Assembly (NCBI GenBank): GCA_032249735.1 | Contig: JAVVHA010000006.1 | Span: 1 to 64,000 of the forward strand | Source: Dehalococcoidia bacterium | GTDB lineage: Bacteria > Chloroflexota > Dehalococcoidia > SM23-28-2 > HRBIN24 | Direction of reading: 5' to 3' | DNA length: 64,000 nucleotides | In this document: in pieces, positions 54,307 to 64,000 of the stretch | Numbering within the stretch: position 1 is the first letter of the stretch | Layout of the letters: every line of letters begins with the position of its first letter | Program-made: the position numbers and the translations under genes | Notes under the pieces: model-generated | What the model saw: only the letters and a program-made list of their open reading frames with translations | The model's database searches: none | Told to the model about the DNA's origin: nothing

Positions 54307-55078
54307 GGCGCCACCTGGGGGCCCGCTTCTCCAGGAAGGCCTGGACCCCCTCCTTCCCCTCCTCCCCAGCTCGCAGCTGGGCGATGAGGCGAGAGGTATA
54401 CTCGTCCACCTGGGGCGATGGGTCGGCAGCGACGCGGGCTACCAGCTCCTTACATGCGGCCTGGGCCTGTGGCCCTCCCTGCAAGATGGCCCGCACTGTT
54501 TCCGCCACGGCGGCGTCCAGCTCCGCTGGGGGGACTATCCGATAGAGGAGGCCCAACTCATAAGCGCGGCGCGCCGAGATGGGCTCGCCGGTGAGGAAAA
54601 GGCGTCGGGCCCAGGCCGGGCCTATCTTCTCGATGACGTAAGGGGAGATGGTGGCTGGGGCCAGCCCCAGGCGCACCTCGGTGAAGGCGAACTGGGCATC
54701 CTCGGCAGCGATGGCCAGGTCGGCGGCGGCTATAAGCCCCACTCCCCCGCCGTAGGCCCCGCCTTGCACACGCGCTACCACCGGGCGGGGGAAGGTGGCC
54801 ACCAGCCTGAGCATGGAGGCCAGGGCTAGAGCATCACGTCGGTTCTCCTCCTCGCTCCAGGAGGCGGCCCGACGCATCCACTCCAAGTCGGCGCCAGCGC
54901 AGAAGGTGGGCCCCTCCCCCTGCAGCACTACCACCCTCAGCCCCTCCTGGTCTCGCAGGGCCATGAAGGCCTGGGCCAGGAGGGCTATGACCTCCTCATT
55001 GAAGGCGTTGCGGACCTCCGGTCGGCACAGGGTGACCGTGGCCACTGGACCATCGCGGCTCACCTGGACGGCGCTCAT
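54299..55078 (-). CDS. liuC: Methylglutaconyl-CoA hydratase (LiuC-like)
   Basis: 259 residues. Crotonase fold: NAFNEEVIALL, FCAGADLEWM, GGAYGGGVGLIAAADLA and EVRLGLAPATISPYVIEKIG, the pattern of LiuC/AtuE hydratases. It hydrates 3-methylglutaconyl-CoA to HMG-CoA, the step between liuB/liuD and mvaB. Overlaps liuD by 8 nt. Confidence 0.9.
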   Translation of the reverse strand: MSAVQVSRDGPVATVTLCRPEVRNAFNEEVIALLAQAFMALRDQEGLRVVVLQGEGPTFCAGADLEWMRRAASWSEEENRRDALALASMLRLVATFPRPVVARVQGGAYGGGVGLIAAADLAIAAEDAQFAFTEVRLGLAPATISPYVIEKIGPAWARRLFLTGEPISARRAYELGLLYRIVPPAELDAAVAETVRAILQGGPQAQAACKELVARVAADPSPQVDEYTSRLIAQLRAGEEGKEGVQAFLEKRAPRWRHV

Positions 55079-55080
55079 GG

Positions 55081-56748
55081 CTACATCCTGAACACACCGA
55101 AGCTAGGTTCGGGGATGGGAGCATTGAGGGACATGCTTATGCCCAAGGCCAGGGCCTGGCGCGTCTCCAGAGGGTCGAGGATGCCATCGTCCCACAGGCG
55201 GGCGGTGCTGTAATAGGCGTTGCCCTCCTCCTCGTACTTCTGGAGGATGGGGCGCATGAACTCCTCCTGCTCCTTGGGGCTCATGTCCTTACCCTGGGCG
55301 CGTAAGTTGTCCAGGCGGACCGTGAGGAGGACTTGGGCTGCCTGTTGCCCTCCCATGACCGAGATCCGGGCGTTGGGCCACATCCAGAGGAGGCGAGGCG
55401 CATAGGCCCGGCCGCACATAGCGTAGTTGCCGGCACCGAAGGACCCGCCGATGATGACGGTGAACTTGGGCACCTGGGCACAGGCCACGGCGGTGACCAT
55501 CTTGGCCCCATGCTTGGCGATCCCTTCGTGCTCGTAGCGCTTGCCCACCATGAAGCCGGTGATGTTCTGCAGGAAGATGAGGGGGATCTTGCGCTGGGCG
55601 CATAGCTCGATGAAGTGGGCCCCCTTAACGGAGCTCTCCGAGAAGAGGATACCATTGTTGGCCACTATGCCCACCGGGTATCCCATGATGCGGCCAAACC
55701 CGCACACCAAAGTGGTGCCGTAGTTGGCCTTGAACTCCTGGAAGCGGCTGCCGTCCACCAGCCGGGCGATGACCTCTCGCACGTTGAAGCTTTGGCGCAG
55801 ATCTGAGGGGACGATGCCGTATATCTCCTCGGGGTCGTAGAGGGGGGGCTCAGGAGGGGTCACTGGCCAGGGGATGTGCTTCTGGGCCTGGCCCAGGTTG
55901 GCCACCACGCTGCGGCAGATGGCCAGGGCCTCCTCATCGCTCTGGGCGTAGTGGTCAGCCACGCCGGAGATGTAGGTGTGGACGTAGGCCCCGCCCAGCT
56001 CTTCGGCGGAGACCTCCTCGCCGGTGGCTGCCTTCACCAGGGGCGGGCCGCCGATGAAGATGTTGCCCGTGCCCTGGACGATAATGGCCTCATCGCTCAT
56101 GGCCGGGACATAGGCCCCGCCGGCAGTGCATGGCCCCATCACCACGGCGATCTGGGGTATGCCCTGGGCCGACATGCGCGCCTGGTTATAGAAGATGCGC
56201 CCGAAGTGGTCACGGTCGGGGAAGACCTCCGCCTGCAGGGGGAGGAAGGCACCCCCGGAGTCCACCAAGTAAATGCAGGGGAGGCGGTTCTGTTCGGCTA
56301 TCTCCTGGGCCCGGAGGTGCTTCTTGACGGTGATGGGATAGTATGTGCCCCCCTTCACTGTGGCGTCGTTGGCTACGATGACCACCTCTCGCCCACATAC
56401 CCGGCCGATGCCGGTAACGATGCCTGCCCCAGGGGCCTCATCCCCATACATCCCCCAGGCAGCCAGAGGGGAGAGCTCCAGGAAGGCCGTGCCGGGATCT
56501 AGGAGACGTTCGATGCGCTCCCTGGCGGTGAGCTTGCCGCGGGCGCGATGGCGGCGTATCTGCTCCTCTCCCCCTCCTCGCCGCACCAGCTCCAGCCTGT
56601 GCCGCAGCTCGGCCACCAGATGGCGCATGCGGGCCATGTTCTCTTGAAAGCGGTGATCGCGCACGTCCACGCTGGTGGGCAAGATGGGCACCTGCCCTCC
56701 TTCCAGGACGCGGTCCAGGGCGGCGTCCTGTCTTTCCATAGCCTGCAT
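55081..56748 (-). CDS. liuB: Acyl-CoA carboxyltransferase (methylcrotonyl-CoA carboxylase beta)
   Basis: 555 residues. Two crotonase-like carboxyltransferase halves: [17 protein letters not shown], then [46 protein letters not shown], and in the second half [19 protein letters not shown] with [16 protein letters not shown], typical of methylcrotonyl-CoA carboxylases. First gene of the liu operon, with an upstream promoter. The isovaleryl-CoA dehydrogenase gene (liuA) is not in the window. Confidence 0.93.
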   Translation of the reverse strand: MQAMERQDAALDRVLEGGQVPILPTSVDVRDHRFQENMARMRHLVAELRHRLELVRRGGGEEQIRRHRARGKLTARERIERLLDPGTAFLELSPLAAWGMYGDEAPGAGIVTGIGRVCGREVVIVANDATVKGGTYYPITVKKHLRAQEIAEQNRLPCIYLVDSGGAFLPLQAEVFPDRDHFGRIFYNQARMSAQGIPQIAVVMGPCTAGGAYVPAMSDEAIIVQGTGNIFIGGPPLVKAATGEEVSAEELGGAYVHTYISGVADHYAQSDEEALAICRSVVANLGQAQKHIPWPVTPPEPPLYDPEEIYGIVPSDLRQSFNVREVIARLVDGSRFQEFKANYGTTLVCGFGRIMGYPVGIVANNGILFSESSVKGAHFIELCAQRKIPLIFLQNITGFMVGKRYEHEGIAKHGAKMVTAVACAQVPKFTVIIGGSFGAGNYAMCGRAYAPRLLWMWPNARISVMGGQQAAQVLLTVRLDNLRAQGKDMSPKEQEEFMRPILQKYEEEGNAYYSTARLWDDGILDPLETRQALALGISMSLNAPIPEPSFGVFRM

Positions 56749-56768
56749 CTTTCGCCCTGAGCAGTCAC

Positions 56769-56798
56769 ATTATCAGACCCCGCGGCCGGTGGAGGCAA
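56769..56798 (-). promoter_or_regulatory. Promoter of the liuB-C-D-E operon
   Basis: TTGCCT (plus 56793-56798), 18 nt, GATAAT (plus 56769-56774) on the minus strand, 20 nt before the liuB ATG. Confidence 0.5.
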
Positions 56799-56864
56799 GG
56801 TGGGTATAGTGAAGCCTGCTCTTAGGCCTTAAGATGGTGAGAAGAACAAGGCTAGGAGGGGGCT

Positions 56865-57809
56865 ATGGAGTTCGGTGTCCAGAGTAGCCAGGCCAATGCC
56901 AGCTGGCAGGATCTCCATGACCTGTGGCGGGAGCTGGACCGCAACTCCCGCTTTACGTCCCTTTGGGTGGTAGACCATTTCGTCACCGGCTTCGGCACGG
57001 CCTTCAACGCCTATGGCCCGCACCTTGAGGGGTGGACGTTGCTTGCTGCTCTGGCCTATGCCACCTCGCGGGTGCGGGTGGGCGTCCTGGTAAGTGGGGT
57101 GACATATCGGCACCCAGCGGTGCTTGCCAAGATGGCCACCACCGTCGACCACATCTCGGGTGGGCGTCTCAACTTCGGCATAGGGGCTGCCTGGCATGAG
57201 TTCGAGCACCGCTGCTACGGCATACCCTTCCCGCCGGTGCGTGAACGCATGGACCGGCTGGAGGAGGCCTTGCATATGATAAAGCTCCTATGGACCAGCG
57301 GCCAGCAGCCTGTGAGCTGGAAGGGGCGCTACTACCAGCTGGAGGGCGCCCCATACAACCCACCCAACGTCCAGCAGCCCCACCCACCCATCTACGTGGG
57401 AGGAGGGGGTGAGAGGCGGACCCTGCGCATAGCTGCCCAGTACGCGGATGCCATGAACGTGTTCGGCTCCCCACAAGAGGTGGCCCGTAAGGTGGAGGTG
57501 CTGCATCGGCACTGCCAAGAGGTAGGGCGGGACCCCTCCCAGATCCGCATCACCGTCACCATGCCCTTCCTGCCCACCGAGGACGAGGAGCGCATTGGCC
57601 GCATGGTCTCAGGTATGGCCGCCTACCAGGGCATAACGCAGGAGGAGGCCCGTCAGCGCATTCTGGCCGGCTCCTTCTCCCAAATGCGGGAGCACCTGGC
57701 CCGCTATGTCGAGCTAGGTGTGCACGAGGTCTACCTGCAGCCCTTCGTCCGCCTCCACCCCCAGCCCTTCCTCCTCTTCTCCGAGGAGGTCATCGCCCAC
57801 TTCTCCTGA
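56865..57809 (+). CDS. F420-type LLM oxidoreductase
   Basis: 314 residues from an ATG with GGAGGGGG. TIM-barrel LLM marks: [56 protein letters not shown], and [17 protein letters not shown] (quoted in pieces). The LLM F420-dependent type (TIGR03560-like) uses reduced coenzyme F420. Divergent from the liu operon and upstream of copA. Substrate unknown. Confidence 0.87.
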   Translation: MEFGVQSSQANASWQDLHDLWRELDRNSRFTSLWVVDHFVTGFGTAFNAYGPHLEGWTLLAALAYATSRVRVGVLVSGVTYRHPAVLAKMATTVDHISGGRLNFGIGAAWHEFEHRCYGIPFPPVRERMDRLEEALHMIKLLWTSGQQPVSWKGRYYQLEGAPYNPPNVQQPHPPIYVGGGGERRTLRIAAQYADAMNVFGSPQEVARKVEVLHRHCQEVGRDPSQIRITVTMPFLPTEDEERIGRMVSGMAAYQGITQEEARQRILAGSFSQMREHLARYVELGVHEVYLQPFVRLHPQPFLLFSEEVIAHFS

Positions 57810-57850
57810 CCCCGGGAAGGCCTTATGGGGGGGAGGCTCCCGGTAGTAAG

Positions 57851-60442
57851 ATGGGAGCTGAGATGAAGGGAATGAAGGGGGTTGCCGCCCAGGACGGGAG
57901 ACGGCAGCTCGTCGTTCCAGTGGTAGGGATGACGTGTGCTGCCTGCGTCAGGCGGGTGGAGAGGGCCCTTAGGCGCCTGCCCGGGGTGGAGGAGGCCTCG
58001 GTCAACCTGGCGGCGGCCAAGGCGGCGGTGGTGGTCCGCCCCGCGGTGGGGCTAAGGCAGATAGAAGAGGCGGTACGTGAGGCGGGGTACCATGTGCCCC
58101 TGGCCACCGTCCGCTTCCTAGTGGTGGGCGCGACACGCGAAGGCGATTGGGAGCGCATACAGGAATCCCTAGGAAGCATGGACGGGGTAGCGGATGTGGA
58201 GGTGAACGGGGACACCTCGGTGGTCACCGTGCGTTATCTGCAGGATATGGCCTCCCCTGGGGCCATGAAGAGGATGTTGCGGGCCCTCGGCTACCAGGTG
58301 GAGGAGCTGGGCGAGGGGGAGACGGCCCTTGACCGGGAGAGATGGGCGCGCCAAGAGGAGGTGCGCCGCCAGCTCATCAACCTCATAACTGTGGTACCCC
58401 TAGCTGTTTTGGTGATGTTGGGCTCCTTCCGCGACATGTGGGCCCTGCAAGGGGTGGTGCCGGCGGTCTTGGCCAACAAGTGGGTCCTCATGGCCCTGAC
58501 AACCCCCATACTGGTGGGGCCGGCCCGTCAGTTCTTCGTCAGCAGCTACAACGGCCTACGCCATGGTGTAGCTGACATGAACCTCCTCTATGCCACGGGC
58601 ATAGGCTCGGCATACCTTATAGCGGTCATCAACACCGTCTGGCCTGAGGCCGGCTTCGGCGGGGAGCGGGCGGTGTTCTATGAGTCGGCGGCCTTTCTCA
58701 CCACCTTCATCGTCCTTGGGAGGTATTTGGAAGCCCTCACCCGTGGCCGGACCTCGGAGGCCATAAGACGGCTCATGCGCCTGCAGCCGCGGCGGGCCCA
58801 TGTCCTTAGGGATGGCCAGGAAGTGGAGGTCCCCATTGATGAGCTGGAGGTGGGAGATACATGCCTGGTGCGGCCCGGGGAGGCAGTGCCTGTGGATGGG
58901 GTGGTGGTGGAAGGCTATTCGGTGGTGGACGAGTCCATCATGACTGGTGAGAGCATGCCGGTGGAGAAGGGGCCCGGCGATGCGGTTCTGGGCGGCACTA
59001 TAAACCGGACGGGGGCCTTCAAGATGCGGGCCACCCGCGTGGGCAGGGAGACGGTCTTGTCCCAGATGATCCGGCTGGTGGAGGAGGCGCAAGGGAGACG
59101 AGCCCCTATCCAACGGCTGGCCGACTGGGTGGCGGGCCATTTCATCCTGGGGGTACACGCCTTAGCTCTGTTGACCTTCCTCTTCTGGTTCTTCGTGGGC
59201 TACCAGCGGTGGTTCCAGCCCCAGACTCGCCTCTTGCTGGGGGCGGGGGAGCTAGCCCAGATGGGCGCCTTTGGCTTCGCTTTCCTAGTCTCGGTGACGG
59301 TGCTGGTCATCTCCTGCCCGTGCGCTGTGGGCCTGGCCACGCCTGCGGCCATGATGGCCGGCTCGGGCATCGCTGCCACCCGGGGAATCCTCTTCAGGGG
59401 GGCCGACGCTATAGAGGCGTCGGCCAGAGTGCAGGCAGTGGTATTGGACAAGACGGGTACCCTCACCGTCGGCTCTCCCTCCGTCACGGAGGTGGTGGCC
59501 GTCCCAGGTGCGACCCCCGAGGAGGTGTTACGTTGGGCGGCCATCAGCGAGAGGTCGTCGGAGCATCCTCTGGCAGCGGCTATTATCCGGGAGGCCCGCA
59601 CCCGGGGTTTGGACGTGCCCGAGCCTGATGGCTTCCAGGCCCTGCCTGGGCAAGGGGTGGAGGCCACATATGGAGGGCATCGGGTGGTCCTGGGCAATCG
59701 CTCCCTCATGATGGACGCAGGAGTGGACCCATCTGCCCTGGAGGACCAAGCCCGGCGATTGGAGGAGGATGGCAATACGGTGATGTTTGTGGGCGTGGAT
59801 GGAAGGCTTTTAGGGCTGGTGGCCGCGGCCGATACCCTCAAGCCCACCTCCTTTGAAGCGGTGCAGGAGCTGAAGCGCATGGGCCTTCAGGTCTTCCTTC
59901 TCACCGGCGATAATTGGCGCACGGCGCAAGCGGTGGCGCAGCGCCTGGGCATAGAAGAGGTGCTGGCGGAGGTGAGGCCCCAGGACAAGGTGGAGAAGGT
60001 GAAGGAGCTGCAGGCCCAGGGCCTGCGCGTGGCCATGGTGGGCGATGGCATCAACGATGCCCCAGCCCTGGCCCAGGCGGATGTAGGGATGGCCCTGGGC
60101 TCGGGCGCTGACGTGGCCAAGGAGACGGGCCATGTCATCCTGGTGAGGGACGATCCTCGCGATGTGGTGACTGCCATCCGCATAGCCCGCTTCACCATGA
60201 GGAAGGTGAAGGAGAACCTGGCCTGGGCCTTCATCTACAACGTTGTTACCATCCCCATCGCGGCCGGCGTCCTCTATCCCCTCACCGGGCGGCTGGTGGG
60301 GCCGGAGGTGGCCGCCCTGCTCATGGCCCTCAGCTCCCTCTCGGTGACCCTCAACTCGGCCACTATGCGGGCCTGGCGGCCGCCATCGTGGGGCCCTTCT
60401 CCATCACCAGCTGCTATGCCCCTTGCTAGGGGGGAGCTCTGA
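57851..60442 (+). CDS. copA: Copper-transporting P-type ATPase
   Basis: 863 residues from ATG 57851 (ATG 57863 with GGGAG is also possible). First heavy-metal domain with GMTCAAC (C29, C32); a second domain (about 95-155) has no CxxC. Membrane ion path CPC at 489-491, phosphorylation D533 in [13 protein letters not shown] hinge, and MALSSLSV with NS in the last TMs as in Cu(I)-ATPases. Exports Cu(I). Followed by a small membrane protein and a YHS protein. Confidence 0.94.
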   Translation: MGAEMKGMKGVAAQDGRRQLVVPVVGMTCAACVRRVERALRRLPGVEEASVNLAAAKAAVVVRPAVGLRQIEEAVREAGYHVPLATVRFLVVGATREGDWERIQESLGSMDGVADVEVNGDTSVVTVRYLQDMASPGAMKRMLRALGYQVEELGEGETALDRERWARQEEVRRQLINLITVVPLAVLVMLGSFRDMWALQGVVPAVLANKWVLMALTTPILVGPARQFFVSSYNGLRHGVADMNLLYATGIGSAYLIAVINTVWPEAGFGGERAVFYESAAFLTTFIVLGRYLEALTRGRTSEAIRRLMRLQPRRAHVLRDGQEVEVPIDELEVGDTCLVRPGEAVPVDGVVVEGYSVVDESIMTGESMPVEKGPGDAVLGGTINRTGAFKMRATRVGRETVLSQMIRLVEEAQGRRAPIQRLADWVAGHFILGVHALALLTFLFWFFVGYQRWFQPQTRLLLGAGELAQMGAFGFAFLVSVTVLVISCPCAVGLATPAAMMAGSGIAATRGILFRGADAIEASARVQAVVLDKTGTLTVGSPSVTEVVAVPGATPEEVLRWAAISERSSEHPLAAAIIREARTRGLDVPEPDGFQALPGQGVEATYGGHRVVLGNRSLMMDAGVDPSALEDQARRLEEDGNTVMFVGVDGRLLGLVAAADTLKPTSFEAVQELKRMGLQVFLLTGDNWRTAQAVAQRLGIEEVLAEVRPQDKVEKVKELQAQGLRVAMVGDGINDAPALAQADVGMALGSGADVAKETGHVILVRDDPRDVVTAIRIARFTMRKVKENLAWAFIYNVVTIPIAAGVLYPLTGRLVGPEVAALLMALSSLSVTLNSATMRAWRPPSWGPSPSPAAMPLARGEL

Positions 60443-60443
60443 G

Positions 60444-60632
60444 ATGGGCTGGGCGCTGGTGTGGGCTGTGGCCTTGGCAGGGGGGATGGCCTTCCTCTTG
60501 GCCACCCTGCCGGGCGATTATACGTGGGCAGCCCGCTTGGGGGGCGCGGCCTGGGTGGCCTTTTTGCTCCTCATCATCCTCTCGCCCATCATACCGCCTC
60601 TGCTGGTGCGCAGGCGCCGTGGTGGCCGGTAA
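60444..60632 (+). CDS. Small membrane protein after copA
   Basis: 62 residues starting 1 nt after the copA stop. Two hydrophobic segments (about 4-21 and 30-52) and a basic tail (RRRRGGR). No family recognised. May help copper efflux; only the position supports that. Confidence 0.55.
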   Translation: MGWALVWAVALAGGMAFLLATLPGDYTWAARLGGAAWVAFLLLIILSPIIPPLLVRRRRGGR

Positions 60633-60713
60633 CGCCTTGGGCATGTCAGCCGCTAGGGCCAGCTGCTATCATACGCTTGGGAACGCTAGTCATGGCCTCT
60701 TGGAGGTGGGAGG

Positions 60714-60869
60714 ATGGTCAAGGACCCTGTATGTGGCATGGAAGTGGAGCCCCAGACGGCCCCTGCCTCCACCATATACGCTGGCCACGTATATTACTTC
60801 TGCGGTGAGGGGTGCAAGAACAAGTTCCAGCAGGACCCAGGGCGATATATTCTGAAAGGCCACCGCTAA
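60714..60869 (+). CDS. YHS-domain protein, 51 residues
   Basis: ATG with GGAGGTGGGAGG. Reads MVKDPVCGMEVEPQTAPA, then HVYYFCGEGCKNKFQQDPGRYI: the YHS fold (DPVCGM and YFC-x3-C) known from metal-binding proteins and the N-termini of copper ATPases. Too short for ordinary gene callers. Downstream of copA and the small membrane protein, it may be the copper chaperone of this set. Confidence 0.82.
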   Translation: MVKDPVCGMEVEPQTAPASTIYAGHVYYFCGEGCKNKFQQDPGRYILKGHR

Positions 60870-60954
60870 CGCTTTACATAGGGGATTCAGGGGGCGGCGT
60901 CAGCGTTCGGGCGCCGTTCAGTTGGGCCTCCCCGAAGCTCGAGGCCTTTGGAGG

Positions 60955-62097
60955 TCACGGCTCTCTCTTAGAGAGAAGTCTATAGATAGCTGTGTCGTCG
61001 GAAAGGTAGAGGGAGCCGGCGGGACCCTGCTTGACGTCCAGCGAACAGGGGTAGCCGGTATCGATGGGGTCCACCGTCCTCCGCAGACCGTTACGTAACT
61101 CCTCCAGTTGTGGTGCGGGGACGCGTAGGAGGGTCTTTAGACTCCAAGAACAGAAGAGGAGGTCGCCCCGGAAGGGGAGGGCATCTGACCAGTAGACGGT
61201 CATACCTGTGGGGACGGTGGCTACGGGGCCCGAATCGTATACAGGGTCTATAAACCTCGGGTCTCGGGCCAGGCCGAAAACCACCGGCCACCCGTAATTG
61301 CCCCCGGCCACGATGATGTTCAGCTCGTCGTGGCCGCGGGGACCATCGCCGCCGCTGGGCCCGTTATCGCTCGCCCAAAGCTCGCCGGTGCCAGGGTGGA
61401 AGGCGATGCCGAAGACGTTACGCAGGCCATAGGCGAAGACGGGTGAGCCTGGGAAGGGGTTGTCAGGGGGCACTGAGCCATCGGGGGCCAAGCGCAGGAG
61501 GGTGCCCTCCAGGGTGGTTGGGTCCTGGGCCATGTGGCGGGCCTCCGCGTCCCCTAAGGTGACATAAAGCATGCCATCGGGTCCAAAGGCAAGGCGCCCC
61601 CCATTGTGACAACACCTACGGCCTGTGGGAAGACCATCGATGATCACGTCCTGCTGTACGGCCGAGTTCCCCTCCAGACGGAAGCGCACTACCCTTTGGC
61701 TGGCCGGCCGACCTTGGTCATCGGGCACCGTGTAGAAGGCGTAAAGGTATGGCTTCTGGGGGAACTGGGGGTGGAGGGCAAGGCCCAAGAGCCCATGCTC
61801 GGAGTAGCCAGGAGGGCGGGCCACCGACAGGGTGGCGACGGGCGTCTCCAGAAGGCGCCCATTAGAATCTATGACTCGAATACGACCCGTCACCTCGGCG
61901 AAGAAGAGACGGCCATCGGGGGAGGGGGCCAGGGCCACGGGCATCTGCAGCCCCCTCACCACCACCTCCAGCACCGGATGGCTTATGGGGGTAGAGGTGA
62001 TGGTGGGCATGGGTTCAGATTCCGGGCCCCCGTCGCCGCAGGCGCTCCAGGCCATTAGCAGGGCCAGGGCCCAGGTTGCCCTCCTTAGGAGGCCCAT
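60955..62097 (-). CDS. Glucose/sorbosone dehydrogenase-type beta-propeller protein
   Basis: 380 residues. An N-terminal lipoprotein-like signal with Cys20 (AWSACGDGG) and an extended linker precede a six-bladed PQQ-glucose dehydrogenase fold: LFFAEVTGRIRV, LLGLALHPQFPQ, YLYAFYTVPDD, GGRLAFGPDGMLYVTLGDA, YGLRNVFGIAFHPGTGELWASDNGP, NYGWPVV. It probably oxidises sugars or related alcohols at the outer membrane face or periplasm with PQQ. Its start overlaps the MFS gene end by 13 nt. Confidence 0.87.
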   Translation of the reverse strand: MGLLRRATWALALLMAWSACGDGGPESEPMPTITSTPISHPVLEVVVRGLQMPVALAPSPDGRLFFAEVTGRIRVIDSNGRLLETPVATLSVARPPGYSEHGLLGLALHPQFPQKPYLYAFYTVPDDQGRPASQRVVRFRLEGNSAVQQDVIIDGLPTGRRCCHNGGRLAFGPDGMLYVTLGDAEARHMAQDPTTLEGTLLRLAPDGSVPPDNPFPGSPVFAYGLRNVFGIAFHPGTGELWASDNGPSGGDGPRGHDELNIIVAGGNYGWPVVFGLARDPRFIDPVYDSGPVATVPTGMTVYWSDALPFRGDLLFCSWSLKTLLRVPAPQLEELRNGLRRTVDPIDTGYPCSLDVKQGPAGSLYLSDDTAIYRLLSKREP

Positions 62098-63425
62098 GGC
62101 TTCCCGTGGTGCCCACGCACCAGACGCCAGTTGACAGCAGCCATGGCCATCATCACGGCGGCGATGAGCCCCAGGACGAGCACGATGCCAGGAGGGCCGG
62201 CGAGGGCATCCAGGAGGTCAGTGAGGGCACCCATGAATATCACAGGTGCCAGCGAGAGGGACTGGGCCACCATCGCCTGGGTGGTGAATATGCGCCCTCG
62301 CATATGGCTGGGGGCCCGCTCATGCAGCACCGTCTGGGCGGGGGCGTTGAGGAAAGCATAGCTTAGGCCCAGAGGGCCAGCGAAGACCATGGTAAGGGAC
62401 TGGAGAAGGGAGAGGCCCAACAACTTCTCGGGGTTCAAGGGCCCTGAAGCCCGACGCATAAAGGCCGCCAAGGGCTCCACCATGGCCAGCAGGACTAGGC
62501 AAAGGGCAATGCCTACCATCCCGGCAGGGACCAGCCTCTCCTTGCCGAACCGCCTGGCTGCCCAGGGCAGCACCCGTAGCCCTACTAGAGCTCCCACCCC
62601 TGTGGGGGCGAAGACGAAGGCGGCGTTACTGGGAGAGATGTGCAGCACGTCCTTCATGTACCTGGGCATAAGCGTCACGAAAAGCAGGACAAGGGCGTTG
62701 CCCACCGTTAGCTGCGCCAAGGCCACGGCCGATGGTCGGTCGCGGGCCAGAAGACCCAGAGCTTGCCTGAGCTCCCCAGGGATGGCCCTCAGGCGACCGT
62801 TTCCTCCCCCACCGCCCAGGCGCATCAGGGGCGAGAACCAAAAAGCGGAGGCGGCGAACATGCCGCTGCCCACCAAGAACATGGCCTCCCTCCCCACCGA
62901 GCCTCCCAGCTTTAGAACGGTGGGAGCCAAAAAGACCAGCCCCACCAGCTGGGAGCCAATGATGGTGAAGTTGTAGAGGCTGTTGGCGCTTACTAGCTGC
63001 TCCTTAGTGACCACCGATGGTATAAGGGCCATGACAGCGGGATTGAATAGCAGGTTGCCAGTGGAGAAGAAGAGGGCCAGCGGGTATAAAGCCCATACGT
63101 GGCGGTAACCCAAAGCCAGCAGAACGCAGGTCACGGCCCTCAACACGTTGGCGGCCAACACCACCTTCCCCTTGGCCCAGCGGTCCATCAGCGCGGCCAC
63201 CAAGGGGCCCAAGACCAAGGTGGGCATGACCAGAGTGATGATGAGCAAGCTGGTCTGGGTGCTGGAGCCCGTGGCCTCTAGCACTACGATGAGCATAGTG
63301 AAGAGCAGAGCGTTGTAGGCTGTGTGCGCTAGGCCGGAGCCTACCCATAGGGCCAGGAAGCGGCGGTCCCTGAGCAAGGGTGGAGCCCGCCCCACGGGTA
63401 CTACGGTGGCGCCATCAAAACTCAT
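62085..63425 (-). CDS. MFS transporter
   Basis: 446 residues with about 12 membrane segments. MFS loop DRWAKGKVV after TM2, and GRIFTTQAMVAQS in the C-terminal half. Different from the first MFS gene. Substrate not predictable. Overlaps the DUF951 gene by 11 nt and the dehydrogenase gene by 13 nt, so all belong to one transcript. Confidence 0.85.
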   Translation of the reverse strand: MSFDGATVVPVGRAPPLLRDRRFLALWVGSGLAHTAYNALLFTMLIVVLEATGSSTQTSLLIITLVMPTLVLGPLVAALMDRWAKGKVVLAANVLRAVTCVLLALGYRHVWALYPLALFFSTGNLLFNPAVMALIPSVVTKEQLVSANSLYNFTIIGSQLVGLVFLAPTVLKLGGSVGREAMFLVGSGMFAASAFWFSPLMRLGGGGGNGRLRAIPGELRQALGLLARDRPSAVALAQLTVGNALVLLFVTLMPRYMKDVLHISPSNAAFVFAPTGVGALVGLRVLPWAARRFGKERLVPAGMVGIALCLVLLAMVEPLAAFMRRASGPLNPEKLLGLSLLQSLTMVFAGPLGLSYAFLNAPAQTVLHERAPSHMRGRIFTTQAMVAQSLSLAPVIFMGALTDLLDALAGPPGIVLVLGLIAAVMMAMAAVNWRLVRGHHGKPWAS

Positions 63426-63624
63426 GACCCCCGCTGCTCTCCTTGGGGCTGCGCGCCAACACGCGGCGCAAGCGGCGCTCTAGTTGGCTAGGGCTCAAAA
63501 GGATACGGCGCCCACACCCCAGGCAGCGCAGCCCGATGTCTGCACCAGTGCGCACCACCTCCCAGCGGTCGCTCCCGCAAGGGTGGGGCTTGCGCAGCTG
63601 CACGACGTCACCCACCTCCAGCAT
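63415..63624 (-). CDS. DUF951 protein
   Basis: 69 residues. It starts MLEVGDVVQLRKPHPCGSDRW, then LGCGR (CLGCGR at 34-37), with C16, C34 and C37 as possible zinc ligands. The function is unknown (DNA- or RNA-related by its neighbours in Firmicutes). Overlaps pyrF by 17 nt and the MFS gene by 11 nt. Confidence 0.85.
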   Translation of the reverse strand: MLEVGDVVQLRKPHPCGSDRWEVVRTGADIGLRCLGCGRRILLSPSQLERRLRRVLARSPKESSGGHEF

Positions 63625-64000
63625 GGCCTTGGGTGCTGCTGGCCTTCTGTCTCGCCCTCTCGATCTCGTCCCGCAAGGCCTGGGCGCGACGGCGAACGGC
63701 CTGGGGTTCCAGGGGACGGCCCTCAGCATACAGCACGCGGCGGGCGGCCACCACTATGAGCCCTCCCCCCTCCCTATCCAGGCCAGCCGCCACCGCCGCC
63801 TCCAGGTCACCACCCTGGGGCCCCACCCCTGGGACGAGAAGGGGCATATCGGGACACAGGCGGCGCACTGCTGCGATGTCGTCGGGGGCGGTGGCGCCCA
63901 CCACCAGCCCAGCGTTGCCCCTGTCTAGGGCCCGCACCATATCGGCCACCACCAGGAAGAAGGGGCGGCCGTCGGCCGTAGGGAGGGCCTGCAGATGCCC
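63608..64000 (-). CDS. pyrF: Orotidine 5'-phosphate decarboxylase (partial, C-terminal part)
   Basis: The last 130 residues are present; the N-terminus lies outside the window (the start in the listing is 64000, the end of the window). VGATAPDDI and PLLVPGVGPQGGDLEAAV are the phosphate-loop motifs of the decarboxylase, and the length and motifs match the PyrF subfamily 2 (TIGR02127-like). It makes UMP from OMP. Confidence 0.88.
   Translation of the reverse strand, partial: GHLQALPTADGRPFFLVVADMVRALDRGNAGLVVGATAPDDIAAVRRLCPDMPLLVPGVGPQGGDLEAAVAAGLDREGGGLIVVAARRVLYAEGRPLEPQAVRRRAQALRDEIERARQKASSTQGHAGGG

Noticed and set aside
57810-57850. Hairpin CCGGGA/TCCCGG between the F420-type gene and copA
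   Set aside because: Short stem, no T run, so not a terminator; possibly chance in a GC-rich gap.

Overview
The window looks like ordinary chromosome from a GC-rich (roughly 60-65 % by eye), tightly packed bacterial genome. I infer a member of the Chloroflexota, possibly near Dehalococcoidia. The hints are indirect: HspR-type heat-shock control, two luciferase-like (F420/flavin) oxidoreductases, a stand-alone Lon-like protease, DUF951 beside pyrF, and DUF177-rpmF beside a fab cluster. There is no rRNA to settle it, and no phage, IS element or CRISPR array. Most genes sit in same-strand runs with 4-nt ATGA/GTGA overlaps. Promoters are recognisably sigma-70-like (TTGnCA-16/18-TATAAT).

Left part (1-10.4 kb). 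A Tat-exported molybdenum oxidoreductase is broken by an in-frame TAG and overlaps an Fe-S-type Rrf2 regulator. Next come an MFS exporter and a Fur/PerR repressor, then a long minus-strand run read from about 7.97 kb: DUF177, rpmF, a small zinc-ribbon membrane protein, fabD, fabG, nusB, acpP, tatB, tatC. On the plus strand follows an operon of a coiled-coil zinc-ribbon protein, a serine-recombinase-like protein that has lost its catalytic residues, and RNase HI.

Middle (10.4-39.7 kb). Two enoyl-CoA hydratases, fumarase and a thiolase-like enzyme surround a heat-shock block: dnaJ-hspR-clpC is divergent from hsp20, with repeated TCTTGACA octamers between them. Then come mnmA/rsfS, a Lon-like protease with ndk, tsaB, tsaE and thiL, a phosphoesterase, a CDF exporter, MarC, hsp20-lon, gyrA, a class-I amidotransferase-like hydrolase, an ABC exporter, a TPR protein and gltX.

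Right part (39.7-64 kb). Two glycosyltransferases, an NAD-dependent epimerase, a four-cluster ferredoxin beside sucCD, a metal-chelate/vitamin B12 type ABC importer, a luciferase-like/OsmC operon, a GRAM-domain protein, tRNA-Leu(UAA), a leucine-degradation operon (liuB-C-D-E), an F420-type oxidoreductase, a copper ATPase with a YHS companion, a PQQ-type dehydrogenase, an MFS transporter, DUF951 and the end of pyrF.

The genes suggest a respiring heterotroph that degrades acyl-CoAs and branched-chain amino acids (liu genes, hydratases, fumarase, SucCD), exports folded cofactor proteins by Tat, and carries several stress proteases (ClpC, Lon, Lon-like). The most unusual observations are the inactive recombinase in a housekeeping operon, the amber codon in the molybdoenzyme, the octamer-rich hsp20/dnaJ intergenic region, a perfect 28-bp palindrome before an enoyl-CoA hydratase gene, and three convergent gene pairs whose stop codons share one 4-bp palindrome.
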